Of a DNA stretch of 64,000 nt, positions 32,635 to 42,730 are shown one piece after another. The stretch is from Candidatus Aegiribacteria sp. (GTDB taxonomy: Bacteria > Fermentibacterota > Fermentibacteria > Fermentibacterales > JCC-6). Made by a program: the position numbers and the translations under genes. Positions within the stretch are counted from its first letter, which is position 1, and each line of letters begins with the position of its first letter. The notes beneath the pieces are model-generated. The model saw only the letters and a program-made list of their open reading frames with translations, was not told the origin of the DNA and searched no databases. The stretch is taken from NCBI GenBank assembly GCA_030594645.1, contig JAUVEU010000002.1:1-64000 (forward strand). The letters are read 5' to 3'.

Positions 32635-33381
32635 ATGAAATACGGTCCATTCTGTTTTCTGATACTGTTCCTCTCTGCCGGGATATCGGGAGCAGCACAC
32701 CTTGCATCAGTGGAATTTCTGGGATTTTCTGACGACGGAATGTTCGCAGCAATGGAACAGTACTGGATATCGGATGGAAGCGGTGCTCCGGGGGCTGAGC
32801 TTACTATCAAATCGGTGCCTGATGACAGTGTAGTTCACAGATACAGAATCCTCTGGTCTGAGGAGCTTTTATATTCTGATGGCATGGAAAAGATTTTCCT
32901 TAATTCCGATAATCCAGCCAGAGACTCAATTCGTGCATTGTCACAGGCTCTTCTTGACAGCCTGGGAATTTCCTCTGGAAACACTGGTATGCACTGTATC
33001 CATCATCCTCTGACGGACAGAGACGCTGTACCGGATAGAGCGTCATTTGTAACATGGCTGGGAACATATTCATACACGGGTCCCGAATACATTCTTCAAC
33101 TCCGTAATCATCAGGAGATGCCTGAATCCTCACCGGAGTGGCTGACTATGTTCGACTGTCCGGTTCTCCTTGAAACGATAATTACGGATCAATCCGGTGA
33201 GATGCTTCTGTTTCAGATGGATTCTTCTCCCGAACCGGGATACGAATATGTGTCGGAATACAGAATAAGAGACGTATACGTTGCAGGAGACAGTCTGGCG
33301 GCAATTATCCTGAATACTGTTGAGCCCGGTTTCGAGGGTGCTGACAGCAGATTCAGAATGATTACCGGAGTACTGCGCTAA
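32635..33381 (+). CDS. Secreted DUF2259-like protein
   Basis: This 248-aa protein has a signal peptide (FCFLILFLSAGISGAAHLA). The region VEFLGFSDDGMFAAMEQYWISDGSGAPGAEL is typical of predicted secreted DUF2259 proteins, which have no known function. A strong CGGAGGT precedes the ATG. It is convergent with the metallo-beta-lactamase gene, and their stop codons overlap by 4 bp. Confidence 0.75.
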   Translation: MKYGPFCFLILFLSAGISGAAHLASVEFLGFSDDGMFAAMEQYWISDGSGAPGAELTIKSVPDDSVVHRYRILWSEELLYSDGMEKIFLNSDNPARDSIRALSQALLDSLGISSGNTGMHCIHHPLTDRDAVPDRASFVTWLGTYSYTGPEYILQLRNHQEMPESSPEWLTMFDCPVLLETIITDQSGEMLLFQMDSSPEPGYEYVSEYRIRDVYVAGDSLAAIILNTVEPGFEGADSRFRMITGVLR

Positions 33382-34022
33382 CGTAGAAACATATTGTATC
33401 TTTTCTCATTCTCAATCGTTGTTTCGGGACCATGTCCGGGATGCACAACTGTCTCCCATGGAAGAACAAGAAGCTTCTCCCTGATCGAGGATATAAGCTC
33501 TTCAAGGTTTCCTCCGGAAAGATCAGTTCTGCCTATGGATCCCTCAAATAATGCGTCACCGGTAAAGACATGCCCTGGTAAGTAAATACTTATTCCTCCA
33601 GGTGAGTGACCAGGTGTATGAATGATTTCAAGTTTCAGGTTACCAACTGCAAGAATCTCACCACCCTGGAGCAGGCGCGTAGGTTCAGGAGAATCCTCAA
33701 ATTCCATACCCCACATGTCGGCATGTTCCCTTGCTCTCTGAAGAAAGGGCAAACCGGCAGCATGTAGAAGAAGATCTGCGTCAGTCTCCCGCATCAGGTA
33801 AGCATTCCCTCCGACATGATCGAAATGCCCATGAGTATTGATGACAACAGCAGGAGTCAGCTTATTGTATTCGAGCCTTTCGAGTATCCTTTCCCCATGA
33901 CCGCCCGGATCTATTACAGCAGCGGCGCCGGATACCGGACAGCCGATGATGTAGCAGTTTACATCAATAGGTCCTGTCAGAATACTGTCTATAATCAAAT
34001 CAGGCTGTATCATTGATATCAA
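33378..34022 (-). CDS. Metallo-beta-lactamase-fold hydrolase (glyoxalase II-like)
   Basis: This 214-aa protein has the metal-binding NTHGHFDHVGGNAYL (HxHxDH), HTPGHSPGG, VFTGDALFEGSIGRTD and C-terminal HPGHGPETT. All ligands for two metal ions are visible. The FEGSIGRTDLSGG pattern is that of the short glyoxalase II-like/persulfide dioxygenase-related hydrolases. It probably hydrolyses a thioester. The start may be the TTG at 34022, overlapping the upstream stop as TTGA, or the ATG at 34013. Confidence 0.88.
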   Translation of the reverse strand: MISMIQPDLIIDSILTGPIDVNCYIIGCPVSGAAAVIDPGGHGERILERLEYNKLTPAVVINTHGHFDHVGGNAYLMRETDADLLLHAAGLPFLQRAREHADMWGMEFEDSPEPTRLLQGGEILAVGNLKLEIIHTPGHSPGGISIYLPGHVFTGDALFEGSIGRTDLSGGNLEELISSIREKLLVLPWETVVHPGHGPETTIENEKRYNMFLR

Positions 34023-34606
34023 TAGGAGCTGTAAATACTTATACTTGCAATGCGAGGATCAAGATTCACCATACCTGAATTGAGTGAACTGAACCATCTG
34101 TCCCCCAGAACCGATTCCCATGCTTCCAGCCTTTCAGGCGTATTACGCTCACCAGCGTAGAATACAGCATATATTCCATCTCCAAGTGAAGTATCGGAAA
34201 AATCTGCATGCCCTTCATAATCCCATGCAAATCCCAGGAGTCTGAATTCACCCAGAAGAGAGTTGACATTAGTAAGGGACATTCCGATGCGAATTCCCTC
34301 GAACGTCTCATAGGCTTCACCTGTCACAGTAATTCCAACTGTAGCATTCATCAAAGAATCAAACCAGGTAATTTCAATTTCTCTTTTCGTTCCTGGAAAC
34401 ACCAGTGCTCCAGGGGCCATGAATCCTTCTCCAAGGTGAACAGTTGTATCGATCAGGGCTTCATCTCCCACAAGGTCACCCAATTCCACCCTTGAAATAT
34501 CAAGAGGAACAATTCCGACTCTCTCTCCGGGTACAATTAAAAGACCGGGATTACCCGCAACCGATAAGCCTGCAAGCAGTATCATTATCAAACCCGGATA
34601 CTTCAT
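34019..34606 (-). CDS. Exported protein of unknown function
   Basis: The 195-aa protein has a signal peptide (KYPGLIMILLAGLSVAG) and a beta-rich mature part with GIRIGMSLTNVNSLLGE. The last motif resembles the short GMSxxEVxxLLG motif seen in SmpA/OmlA-like modules, but the overall fit is weak. The start was moved to 34606, where GGGGAT precedes the ATG. It overlaps the hydrolase gene by TTGA, so the two form one operon. Confidence 0.55.
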   Translation of the reverse strand: MKYPGLIMILLAGLSVAGNPGLLIVPGERVGIVPLDISRVELGDLVGDEALIDTTVHLGEGFMAPGALVFPGTKREIEITWFDSLMNATVGITVTGEAYETFEGIRIGMSLTNVNSLLGEFRLLGFAWDYEGHADFSDTSLGDGIYAVFYAGERNTPERLEAWESVLGDRWFSSLNSGMVNLDPRIASISIYSSY

Positions 34607-34801
34607 TCTCAGATCCCCTTTCAAGATTACAGTTCAAAGTAAGATAAGACTGTACCGGGTGTAAATACACATGGATTCTTATAGCTGCAACCCTCTCAGA
34701 CTCAGGAAATACTGGGAAATTTTAGGAAATTGGGATTAAATTGTTTATCTTTAAGCATTCAGCCTCCGGGCATCAGTGAATGAATCAGAGAGGACGATTG
34801 C

Positions 34802-37003
34802 GTGAATAGACATACATTTCTTATCATTCTGCTTTTTATTACAGGTACCGGTTATTCCCAGATAACAGTACAGGCTGTACGGGTTGATGAGGCTCCAGAA
34901 ATAGACGGTATACCGGACGAAGATATCTGGGAACTCGCGATTCCGGTGAATGAGGATTTCATTCAGCACAGACCGGACTGTGGTGAACCCATGTCTGAAC
35001 ACACTGAAATCAGGCTGCTGTACGACGACGTAGCGCTTTATGTCGCACTCACCATGCATGACAGCCATCCGGAACAATTTACAAGAGCTCTGACTCCCAG
35101 AGATCATGATTGCTCAAGTGAATGGATCGGTGTCTGGCTTGATACATTTAACGACGATAACAACGCCTACTTCTTTTTCACGAATATCGAGAATGTCCAG
35201 CAGGACGGAAGATTGTGCGAAGTAGGTGGATGGGACTCGAACTGGGATGCGGTATGGGAAAGCGCCACCGCTTCATCCGATTCGAGCTGGACCGCGGAAT
35301 ATGCCATTCCCTTCGCAGTCCTGCGCTACTCTGATGATACTGAACAGGTTTGGGGCGTGAACATCAAAAGGACCATAAGCCGCACAAATGAAAGCGCTTT
35401 TCTTTTCAGGATGGGTGATAACGGTTGGATATATATCAGGGATTTCGGTGAACTTCATGGACTGAACAACCTTCCTGACAGCCGACGGATTGAACTAAGG
35501 CCCTATGGAGCCGGGAAGATTAAGTACCTGCCTGATTCAGAGGATGAGTGGGATCTATGGGGAAATGCAGGTCTGGACTGCAGAATTGGAATTTCAACCA
35601 ATGCTTCACTTGACCTTACTATTAATCCTGATTTCGGACAGATAGAAGCTGATCCTGATGAAGTAAATCTGTCACACTGGGAATCTTTTCTTAGGGAAAA
35701 AAGACCATTTTTCCTTGAAGGAGCTGATCTGTTCGATCTCCCTTTCAATCTTTTCTATTCCAGACGGATAGGCGCGGTTGCGTCTAATGGCGAAATCATC
35801 CCCATTCTTGGCGGTGCAAAACTGACAGGAGCTTCTGACGGGTTCAGATTCGGACTTCTTGAAGCATATACAGGCAGGATTTCTGAAGACGGAGAAATGA
35901 TGGAACCGTCTACGAACTACTTTGTTACTCGAATATTAAGAGAATTCGACGACGGCACATACGTAGGTGCGAGCATGACAAGCACCGATATTCCTCAGCA
36001 GGAGAATCGGGATTACTCGTACGGACGATCCGGCGCTCTCGACGCTCAGATTAGAATAGCCGATCTGCATACTCTCTATGGAGCCCTTGGCGGCACCTGG
36101 AATTCCTCTGCAGGAGAATGGTCAGACAATCTTGCATACAGGGGAAACTACAATTTCAAGAATGAAAGACTGAACTGTTCAGCCGGTTTTTCTTACAGAG
36201 AAGATAATTTCAACGCGAATATGATCGGGTATACTACATCTACCGGAGATGTGAATTCATGGGCGAATATGAGGCTGTTCCATCCATTCACCGGCAATCC
36301 AGCACTGCAGGATGCTTGGGTGAATATTTACGGCCACTACAATCAGATACCGGGTGGAGAGATTACGTCCAGAAACATCAATCTGAATTCAGGTGTTTCA
36401 TTTCGCAACAGGTACCATATCAGTGGCAGTATTGGTTACAGGGGATCATGGTTCGACAGATACGAAGGACCTGATGGCATCACTTACGATCAGGGTATAT
36501 CATGGAACTTCAACAGTTCAACGGACTCGAGAAAGACACTCTATTTCTACTTTTGGGGATACGGCAGCACTTACCGTAACGGCACAAGCAGATCGCTCGG
36601 GACATGGTTTAATCTGAAACCTGCTCCCCATGTTTCAATAGAGGCAGACATCGACTGGAGCACAACTTCGAACGCATTAAGATACAACTGGGACAGTGAA
36701 GCATGGGACACAAGAGATACTGACTGGAAATCACTTGAGTTAAGCTGCAGCTATATGTTCAATACGGATCTAAGCCTGTCACTGGTTTCTCAGATTTCAA
36801 GGTTCGAATCGGATTACGGGCTTTCCGAAGCTTCTGAGAGTAATGATCACTGGATGAACATTCTTCTCAGCTGGCAATTCAAGCCGGGCAGCATGTTCTA
36901 CTTCATGGCCGGTGAAAACGCGGATCCTGATGAAATTACCGGAGAATACGGAGAGCCTGACTTCACTGTTTTCAGCAAGCTGACCTGGTTCCTGCCCATT
37001 TAA
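34802..37003 (+). CDS. DUF5916 outer-membrane protein with CBM9-like domain (paralogue)
   Basis: The 733-aa protein starts with GTG after AGAGGA, has a signal peptide (FLIILLFITGTGYSQ) and the same architecture as the gene at 23974. A CBM9-like domain (about 25-210; IDGIPDEDIWELA, WDAVWESATAS) is followed by DUF5916 with NPDFGQIEADPDEVNLSHWE, LREKRPFFLEG and FYSRRIGAVASNG, ending KLTWFLPI. Both paralogues probably sit in the outer membrane. It stands alone, divergent from the 34019 gene; the 195-bp gap between them has no clear consensus promoter. Confidence 0.85.
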   Translation: MNRHTFLIILLFITGTGYSQITVQAVRVDEAPEIDGIPDEDIWELAIPVNEDFIQHRPDCGEPMSEHTEIRLLYDDVALYVALTMHDSHPEQFTRALTPRDHDCSSEWIGVWLDTFNDDNNAYFFFTNIENVQQDGRLCEVGGWDSNWDAVWESATASSDSSWTAEYAIPFAVLRYSDDTEQVWGVNIKRTISRTNESAFLFRMGDNGWIYIRDFGELHGLNNLPDSRRIELRPYGAGKIKYLPDSEDEWDLWGNAGLDCRIGISTNASLDLTINPDFGQIEADPDEVNLSHWESFLREKRPFFLEGADLFDLPFNLFYSRRIGAVASNGEIIPILGGAKLTGASDGFRFGLLEAYTGRISEDGEMMEPSTNYFVTRILREFDDGTYVGASMTSTDIPQQENRDYSYGRSGALDAQIRIADLHTLYGALGGTWNSSAGEWSDNLAYRGNYNFKNERLNCSAGFSYREDNFNANMIGYTTSTGDVNSWANMRLFHPFTGNPALQDAWVNIYGHYNQIPGGEITSRNINLNSGVSFRNRYHISGSIGYRGSWFDRYEGPDGITYDQGISWNFNSSTDSRKTLYFYFWGYGSTYRNGTSRSLGTWFNLKPAPHVSIEADIDWSTTSNALRYNWDSEAWDTRDTDWKSLELSCSYMFNTDLSLSLVSQISRFESDYGLSEASESNDHWMNILLSWQFKPGSMFYFMAGENADPDEITGEYGEPDFTVFSKLTWFLPI

Positions 37004-37056
37004 TATCTCAGAACACCGTATTTTCTCTCACAAGTTGAAGAAGTGTGGTACGTCCC

Positions 37057-37791
37057 TTAGAAGAAGTTGGTTACGTTGGCTGGACCTGTTCCGGTTATTT
37101 CGAAAAAGATATCCTGCAGATCTTTCTCTTTGATCTCGTCTGTTATGAACGTCTTGATCAGTCTGCCCTCATGAATGATGCCCAATCTGTCGCAGAGCAC
37201 CTTCGCAACCGGAAGAGTATGAGTAGAAATCAGCACCGCTGCTCCGGAAACAGCGGCCGCGCGGCTCATTCTGTTGAATGTTTCGGCAGTGGCCGGATCA
37301 AGACCAACATGAGGCTCATCGATAACGTATAGTCTTGGCCGGGATATGAAGGCCGATGAAAGCACTACTCTCTGTATCATCCCGTGAGAATAGCTCTCGG
37401 CTCTGCTGTCCAGCCAGTCCTCCATATCAAAGAGCTTTTCATGAAACGCAATTCTCTCCTCAAGGTCATCCGGTAGGATGCTTCTCATTCTTCCAATGAA
37501 TCGCAGGAATTCTCTGCCCGACAATTTCGAGTACATTGTCGGCTCATCAGGCACATAGGAAATCCGTTCATGCACGCTTTCAGGGTCAACAGATACATCC
37601 ACTGAATCAACAACTATTCTTCCGCTGTCAGGGACTACAAGCCCGCTGATCATTTTCAGAGTTGTTGTCTTACCCGCTCCGTTAGGACCCAGAAGCCCGA
37701 ATACTTCTCCGGATGGAATTTCCAGAGACAGATCAGATACGGCATTTTTCTTCCCGAAGCTCTTGCAGAGCGATTCCAGCTTCAGAATCAA
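37057..37791 (-). CDS. ABC transporter ATP-binding protein without nearby permease
   Basis: The 244-aa ATPase has Walker A GLLGPNGAGKTTT, a degenerate signature YSHGMIQRV, Walker B RLYVIDEPHVGLDP, and the switch His in STHTL. It is like the CcmA/NatA-type exporters of the ABC-2 class. It overlaps the ftsY stop as TTGA and is the last gene of the long core operon. No membrane subunit follows; the next gene is on the opposite strand. The permease must be elsewhere, or the ATPase acts without one. Confidence 0.88.
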   Translation of the reverse strand: MILKLESLCKSFGKKNAVSDLSLEIPSGEVFGLLGPNGAGKTTTLKMISGLVVPDSGRIVVDSVDVSVDPESVHERISYVPDEPTMYSKLSGREFLRFIGRMRSILPDDLEERIAFHEKLFDMEDWLDSRAESYSHGMIQRVVLSSAFISRPRLYVIDEPHVGLDPATAETFNRMSRAAAVSGAAVLISTHTLPVAKVLCDRLGIIHEGRLIKTFITDEIKEKDLQDIFFEITGTGPANVTNFF

Positions 37792-38687
37792 GATTCACCT
37801 TCCTCGATATCCAGCAGGGCTCCAATAAATGAATCCAGTTCGAATTCAAGAAGATCGTCACTGCTCTCCCCTACCCCGATGTATTCAACGGGGATATCCA
37901 TCTGACTGGCCATAGCCAGCACTGATCCTCCCTTTGCAGTTCCGTCGAGTTTTGTAATTACGAGCCCGGTTACCGGAATCGCTTCCAGAAACTGCTCTGC
38001 CTGTGCTCTTGCGTTCTGCCCTACGGTACCGTCAAGAACCAGGAGCACTTCGTGAGGCGCTGATTCCATCGCTTTACCACAGACTCTGTGAATCTTGGAG
38101 AGTTCAGCCAGTAGTCCCTTTTTATTGGGAAGCCTTCCTGCAGTATCGATAATCACAATGTCGTAATCCCGGCTCAACCCCCGTTTAACAGCATCATATG
38201 CTACCGCGCCGGGATCAGATCCGGGTAATTGTGTAATAACCGCTGTTCCCAGTTTATCAGCCCATATTTCAAGCTGCTCGGCTGCAGCGGCTCTGAACGT
38301 ATCAGCGCATGCAAGAAGAACTCTGCTATTCTCTTTCTGGAGTTTCGCGGCCAGGCGGGCGATTGTAGTTGTCTTTCCAGCACCGTTAACTCCAACCACA
38401 ATGATCACCCTTGGCCGAGCACTGATTGTCCTGGAGGCCGGGCGAACAGGCACACTTTCTCTCAGAATCCCGGCAAGAGCTTCTTTCCATCCCTGCCCCG
38501 GCTTTTTGATCCTTCCAGGGAGTTCAAGCATTATCTTCTCGGTCAGTTCCCAGCCGAGATCACTTCCTAGAAGAATTTCCTCAGCATCCTCAAGAACACC
38601 TTCATCAATACTTCCGGAGCTGAAAAGCTGACTGAGCCTGCCCGCCAGCGCTTCTCTGCTTCGTCTGAGTTTACTCGAAAGACTCAA
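37788..38687 (-). CDS. ftsY: Signal recognition particle receptor FtsY
   Basis: This 299-aa GTPase binds SRP at the membrane during cotranslational targeting. It has the helical N domain (residues 1-85), then G motifs VVGVNGAGKTTTIARLA (P-loop), the DTFRAAAAEQL insertion box, DTAGRLPNKKGLL, and TKLDGTAKGG. The NG core is complete and there is no long acidic A domain. The start is a TTG with AGGAG about 10 nt upstream. It lies 14 bp after smc and is coupled to the ABC ATPase. Confidence 0.95.
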   Translation of the reverse strand: MSLSSKLRRSREALAGRLSQLFSSGSIDEGVLEDAEEILLGSDLGWELTEKIMLELPGRIKKPGQGWKEALAGILRESVPVRPASRTISARPRVIIVVGVNGAGKTTTIARLAAKLQKENSRVLLACADTFRAAAAEQLEIWADKLGTAVITQLPGSDPGAVAYDAVKRGLSRDYDIVIIDTAGRLPNKKGLLAELSKIHRVCGKAMESAPHEVLLVLDGTVGQNARAQAEQFLEAIPVTGLVITKLDGTAKGGSVLAMASQMDIPVEYIGVGESSDDLLEFELDSFIGALLDIEEGES

Positions 38688-38701
38688 ATCAACAAAGCTC
38701 C

Positions 38702-41700
38702 TCAGCTGTCGCTCAGTTGTTCGGCGATTTCAAGGCTGACAGATGTCATGGATGAGACACCCTGTTCGGCCATTGTTATTCCAAACAGGCGGTCAGCGGC
38801 TTCCATAGTGCGCTTGTTGTGCGTTATCACAACGAACTGGGTTCTGTCTACAAATCCTTTGAGAAGATTTACGTAATTGTCAACGTTTGAATCATCAAGC
38901 GGCGCGTCCAGCTCGTCCAGTACACAGAAAGGAGACGGCTTAACAAGGTATAGAGCGAACAGCAGCGCGGCAGCGGTCATGGCTCTCTCGCCGCTTGAAA
39001 GAGCTGTGATATTCTCAAGTTTCTTTCCCGGGGGCCTGGCAACTATCTGTATACCGCCTTCAAGAGGATCTTCTGAATCAAGTGCCATTATATCAGCTTC
39101 TCCCCCGCCGAAAAGGCTGGTAAACATATCCTTGAAGTGCTTCTTCACTTCAATGAAAGTCTCATCGAACTTCTTTGCGGCTGTCTGATTGATCTCTCTG
39201 ATAGCATCCATAAGGGATCCTCTGGCTTTGTTGAGATCGTCCCTCTGATCCTTCAGGAAAGTAATTCTTTTATTGGCTTCCTCGAACTCCGGAACAGCAA
39301 GCATGTTTACAGGGCCGAGATTCTCCCGGTAGCCGATCTGCTTGTTCAGTTCCTTCTCGATATTTTCATCTGAGTAGTCCCAGAACCTGCTGTTCTCCTC
39401 GGGGAGAACGAACTCTTTCTCCCTGAGTTCATCAACAAGTCCTCTTACTGTTTCCGATTCACCCGAAAGAGCAGCTCTTTCTTCTCTGGCAGAAGACAGA
39501 TTCTCTCTATGTTCCGAAAGCTCATCTTCAATCTGTCTTGTTTTCTCAAGCCATTCCGCTCTGCTGCTGCTTGCGGCCGTTCTGCTTTTTTCGGCTTCCT
39601 CTCTGCGTTCGGAGATATCTCCCCTCTGCTCCTCAAGTTCCTTGATAGATTTGTCAATCGTGATCTTTCCATCAAGCAGAGAACCGGCTTTCTCTTTAAG
39701 TGTACGGCTTCCTTCCCTTGATTCCGAAGCGTCGGAAAGATGTCTTGCACGATCAAGTCCTATCTGCTTCAGAGATGACTCGAGAGAAGACAGTTCGATC
39801 AACGCGGCATTATCTTCTCGAACGGCTTTGTTAAGATCAATAGTAAGATTGTCCCGCTCGGCCTCAATTTTCTCAAGAATATCTGCCTGCTTATTATGGA
39901 TTGCGCGGCATTCTTCAATTCTTTCTGAGGGCTCTTCCGATTTCTGATCTTCCGAAGCCTTCCTGATACCTGGAAGGCTTGCTTCGAGAGTCTCCTTCTC
40001 GGATGCAAGTTCACCAATCCTGCTTTCAAGACCCTTAACTGTCGCCTGAAGTGAAGCTTCATTTTTTTCACTGGCGATGATCCCACCGTGAATTTCTTCA
40101 AGAGTAGATGATAATTCGATCTCGGTTTCTCTCAGGCGGCTCTCCTGTTCCCGACCAGCGCCAAGTTTCTTTTTCAGTGCCAGCAGCATTTCATCAGCTT
40201 CTCCGGCGAGCGCTTCGCGCTCAATTGCTCCTCCGCCTGATTCGGGAACCCCGAGCCTTACAAGGCCGTCTTTCCTGAACAGATCACCGTCTCTTGTGAC
40301 TATATCAAGATCAATACCGCTGAAGAACCATTCCGCTGCGGTTTTTCTATCGGGAGCAACAATGCATCCTGAAAACAAAGCTCTGAAGCCGTCAGGAGAA
40401 TTCTCCTCCAGACAGTCAGGCAGCCATATCGATTCATCCGGAATTACGGGCTTATATAGTTCTTTGACGCTCAGAAAATATCTTTTTCCGCCTGAACCCT
40501 CAGGGAGAATCCTGCCGTCGCAGATAATTGAGTCCTGAAACGAATCAAGCCATGCGCCGACAGCTATTCCCATTCCGGATCGAACAGACAAACCTGATGA
40601 AATGAGTAAATCACTGGAATCAGATTCGGAATCAGCTTTTCTGAGGCTTTCAATTTTTGCCTTCAGAAGGCCTGCTTCCATTTCACCGGATCTGATCCGA
40701 TCCGTTATTCCGGCAATCTTCTCCGCGATCTTCTTATGAGATTCCTTTTCCTTTTCAAGTCTGCTTTCGTGCTCAACTTTTTCTGTGGTAACCCCTGAAA
40801 GCTCTTTCTTCGATTCAACAAGGTTATCGCTGATCCTTTGAATTGCTTTCTCAAGTTCTTCTTTTCTCTCCAGAGCATGCTCTACTTCCTGCTTCGCTCT
40901 TTCGATTCTTCTGAGGCGATCCGCGTATTCTTCCTGGAGAGAGCGTAAGCTTTCAGCACTGTCTCTGTACTCTGATTTCAGTTTCTCAAGTTCAGCAGAC
41001 AATCTTTTGTAGCTGTTTTCCTTCAGTGAGGTTTCCGCGGCAGCTTTCTCCGCGATACTTCGAGCGGATTTGATCCGGCTCTCGAGTGAGGTCTGCTCGA
41101 CAAGCAGAACCTCAGCCTTTTTTTCAAGATTCGCAGCTCTTTCTGTTTCCAGCGCTGATCCCTTTTCAGCTGTCTCCGCCTGTTCTATTGTATATTTTCT
41201 TCTCTCCTCGGTAACCGCAAGCTGTTCACGTACTTTCCCGAGTTCTGAGTCAAGCATGGAACATTGCTGATGTTCTCTGTCAAGCTGTGACTGAACCGTC
41301 TCGAGAGAAGTTCTGGCCTCGCTCAATCTGGCTGCAGCGGCTGCTACTGAAGCCGAGTATTTCTGTTCATGTCCCAGGCTCTCCTTGAGACGCTTCTCCA
41401 GTTGTTTCAATCTGTTCTGTGATACCTGGAGGCTGCGATGCTCCATGAGTCCCTGGATTTCTGTTACACGTTTTTCAGATCTCTCCCACCGTCTGAAATC
41501 AGCCACCTGTTTTTTGAGTAATCGGACATTCCTGTCAACTTCGGAAATAATGTCATCAAGTCTTTCCAGATCGGCACCTGCGCCGTTAAGTTTCAGTTCC
41601 GCTCTGTGGCGCTGTATTTTGTATTTGACGATTCCGGCGGCTTCATCAAAGAGAAATCTTCTGTCAGTCGGACCGCTTTCGATAATAGTCTCGGTCATGT

Positions 41701-42130
41701 TTCTCTCTAGAATCCAGTAGCCATTGCTTCCGAGCCCTCTGTCAACTATCAGGTCGGTAATATCCATGAGTCTGCATCGGTTACCGTTCAGAAGGTACTC
41801 GCTGTCTCCGGATCGGAAGAGTCTTCTTGTAACTGAAACTTCATCGAAATCCAGATCAAGTTCCCGTTTTGAATTGTCGAAAGTCAGGATAACCTCAGCC
41901 ATCCCGAGCGGTTTCCTGTCAACTGTTCCGGAAAATATCACATCCTCCATGCGATCGGCTCGCAATTCAGATGGACTCTGGGATCCGAGTGCCCATCTTA
42001 TCGCGTCAGCGATATTGCTTTTCCCGCAACCGTTAGGCCCGACAATACAGGAGATACCCTTACGGAATTCCAGCTCAAAGGCATCCGCAAATGATTTAAA
42101 TCCAACTATCTCCAGCCTTTTAAGATACAA
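38702..42130 (-). CDS. smc: Chromosome segregation protein SMC
   Basis: This 1142-aa protein organises and segregates the chromosome. The N-terminal head has Walker A GPNGCGKSNIADAIRW. Two long coiled-coil halves (about 170-500 and 660-960) flank a hinge at about 510-640. The C-terminal head has the signature LSSGERAMTAAALLFAL, Walker B FCVLDELDAPLDD and a D-loop. Length is typical for bacterial SMC. No scpA or scpB gene is in the window. It sits between pgsA and ftsY, and the smc-ftsY adjacency is widespread in bacteria. Confidence 0.97.
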   Translation of the reverse strand: MYLKRLEIVGFKSFADAFELEFRKGISCIVGPNGCGKSNIADAIRWALGSQSPSELRADRMEDVIFSGTVDRKPLGMAEVILTFDNSKRELDLDFDEVSVTRRLFRSGDSEYLLNGNRCRLMDITDLIVDRGLGSNGYWILERNMTETIIESGPTDRRFLFDEAAGIVKYKIQRHRAELKLNGAGADLERLDDIISEVDRNVRLLKKQVADFRRWERSEKRVTEIQGLMEHRSLQVSQNRLKQLEKRLKESLGHEQKYSASVAAAAARLSEARTSLETVQSQLDREHQQCSMLDSELGKVREQLAVTEERRKYTIEQAETAEKGSALETERAANLEKKAEVLLVEQTSLESRIKSARSIAEKAAAETSLKENSYKRLSAELEKLKSEYRDSAESLRSLQEEYADRLRRIERAKQEVEHALERKEELEKAIQRISDNLVESKKELSGVTTEKVEHESRLEKEKESHKKIAEKIAGITDRIRSGEMEAGLLKAKIESLRKADSESDSSDLLISSGLSVRSGMGIAVGAWLDSFQDSIICDGRILPEGSGGKRYFLSVKELYKPVIPDESIWLPDCLEENSPDGFRALFSGCIVAPDRKTAAEWFFSGIDLDIVTRDGDLFRKDGLVRLGVPESGGGAIEREALAGEADEMLLALKKKLGAGREQESRLRETEIELSSTLEEIHGGIIASEKNEASLQATVKGLESRIGELASEKETLEASLPGIRKASEDQKSEEPSERIEECRAIHNKQADILEKIEAERDNLTIDLNKAVREDNAALIELSSLESSLKQIGLDRARHLSDASESREGSRTLKEKAGSLLDGKITIDKSIKELEEQRGDISERREEAEKSRTAASSSRAEWLEKTRQIEDELSEHRENLSSAREERAALSGESETVRGLVDELREKEFVLPEENSRFWDYSDENIEKELNKQIGYRENLGPVNMLAVPEFEEANKRITFLKDQRDDLNKARGSLMDAIREINQTAAKKFDETFIEVKKHFKDMFTSLFGGGEADIMALDSEDPLEGGIQIVARPPGKKLENITALSSGERAMTAAALLFALYLVKPSPFCVLDELDAPLDDSNVDNYVNLLKGFVDRTQFVVITHNKRTMEAADRLFGITMAEQGVSSMTSVSLEIAEQLSDS

Positions 42131-42166
42131 GTATCGATGCTCCCGTCAGCTGAAAGTCTTCCCGGA

Positions 42167-42730
42167 TCATACATTCCGGATTTGTTTTACGGACTCAGAA
42201 AAATAGACAAAAAAGCTTGTCAGCACAAACGCAAAAGAAACCAGACCCACAGGATCAAGTCCGGCAAACACCAGATTGGAAGACCATAGTGTTATGTCAA
42301 GCATATAGCAGATCGCGGCTATGGTCATGTAGATCGAAAGTATGAGTGTTGAGAGTTTTCCCCAGATGTTCGAAGCGGGAGGCGATCCAAGACGCTTTGT
42401 GAGGTAAAGCCCTCCGAAAGCAATGAGAATATCTCGAGACAGGGCAACCGCGATGAACCAGATCGGAACTGCACCGAGAAAACCAAGAGTAATGATGAAA
42501 GCAGTCATGGCGATCTTATCCGCAAGAGGGTCAAATATTTTTCCCCAGTCACTTATAGAATTTGTCCTTCTGGCGATAATTCCATCGAGAAAATCAGAAA
42601 AGATCCCCACAATGAGAATAATGGATGTGGGAATAATAGCTCTGGAAACAAGGAAGAAACACGCGGCAAATCCCATTGGTATTCTTGAGAGACTGATAAT
42701 ATTGGGGAGATTTAATACAGGCCCTTTCAT
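42167..42730 (-). CDS. pgsA: CDP-alcohol phosphatidyltransferase, PgsA type
   Basis: This 187-aa membrane enzyme makes phosphatidylglycerophosphate from CDP-diacylglycerol and glycerol 3-phosphate. The family signature D-x2-DG-x2-AR-x8-G-x3-D-x3-D is complete as DFLDGIIARRTNSISDWGKIFDPLAD, split here between residues ~45 and 70. About six hydrophobic helices are visible, starting with LPNIISLSRIPMGF. It overlaps the recN stop by ATGA. PgsA is the best match; other CDP-alcohol enzymes share the signature. Confidence 0.88.
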   Translation of the reverse strand: MKGPVLNLPNIISLSRIPMGFAACFFLVSRAIIPTSIILIVGIFSDFLDGIIARRTNSISDWGKIFDPLADKIAMTAFIITLGFLGAVPIWFIAVALSRDILIAFGGLYLTKRLGSPPASNIWGKLSTLILSIYMTIAAICYMLDITLWSSNLVFAGLDPVGLVSFAFVLTSFFVYFSESVKQIRNV

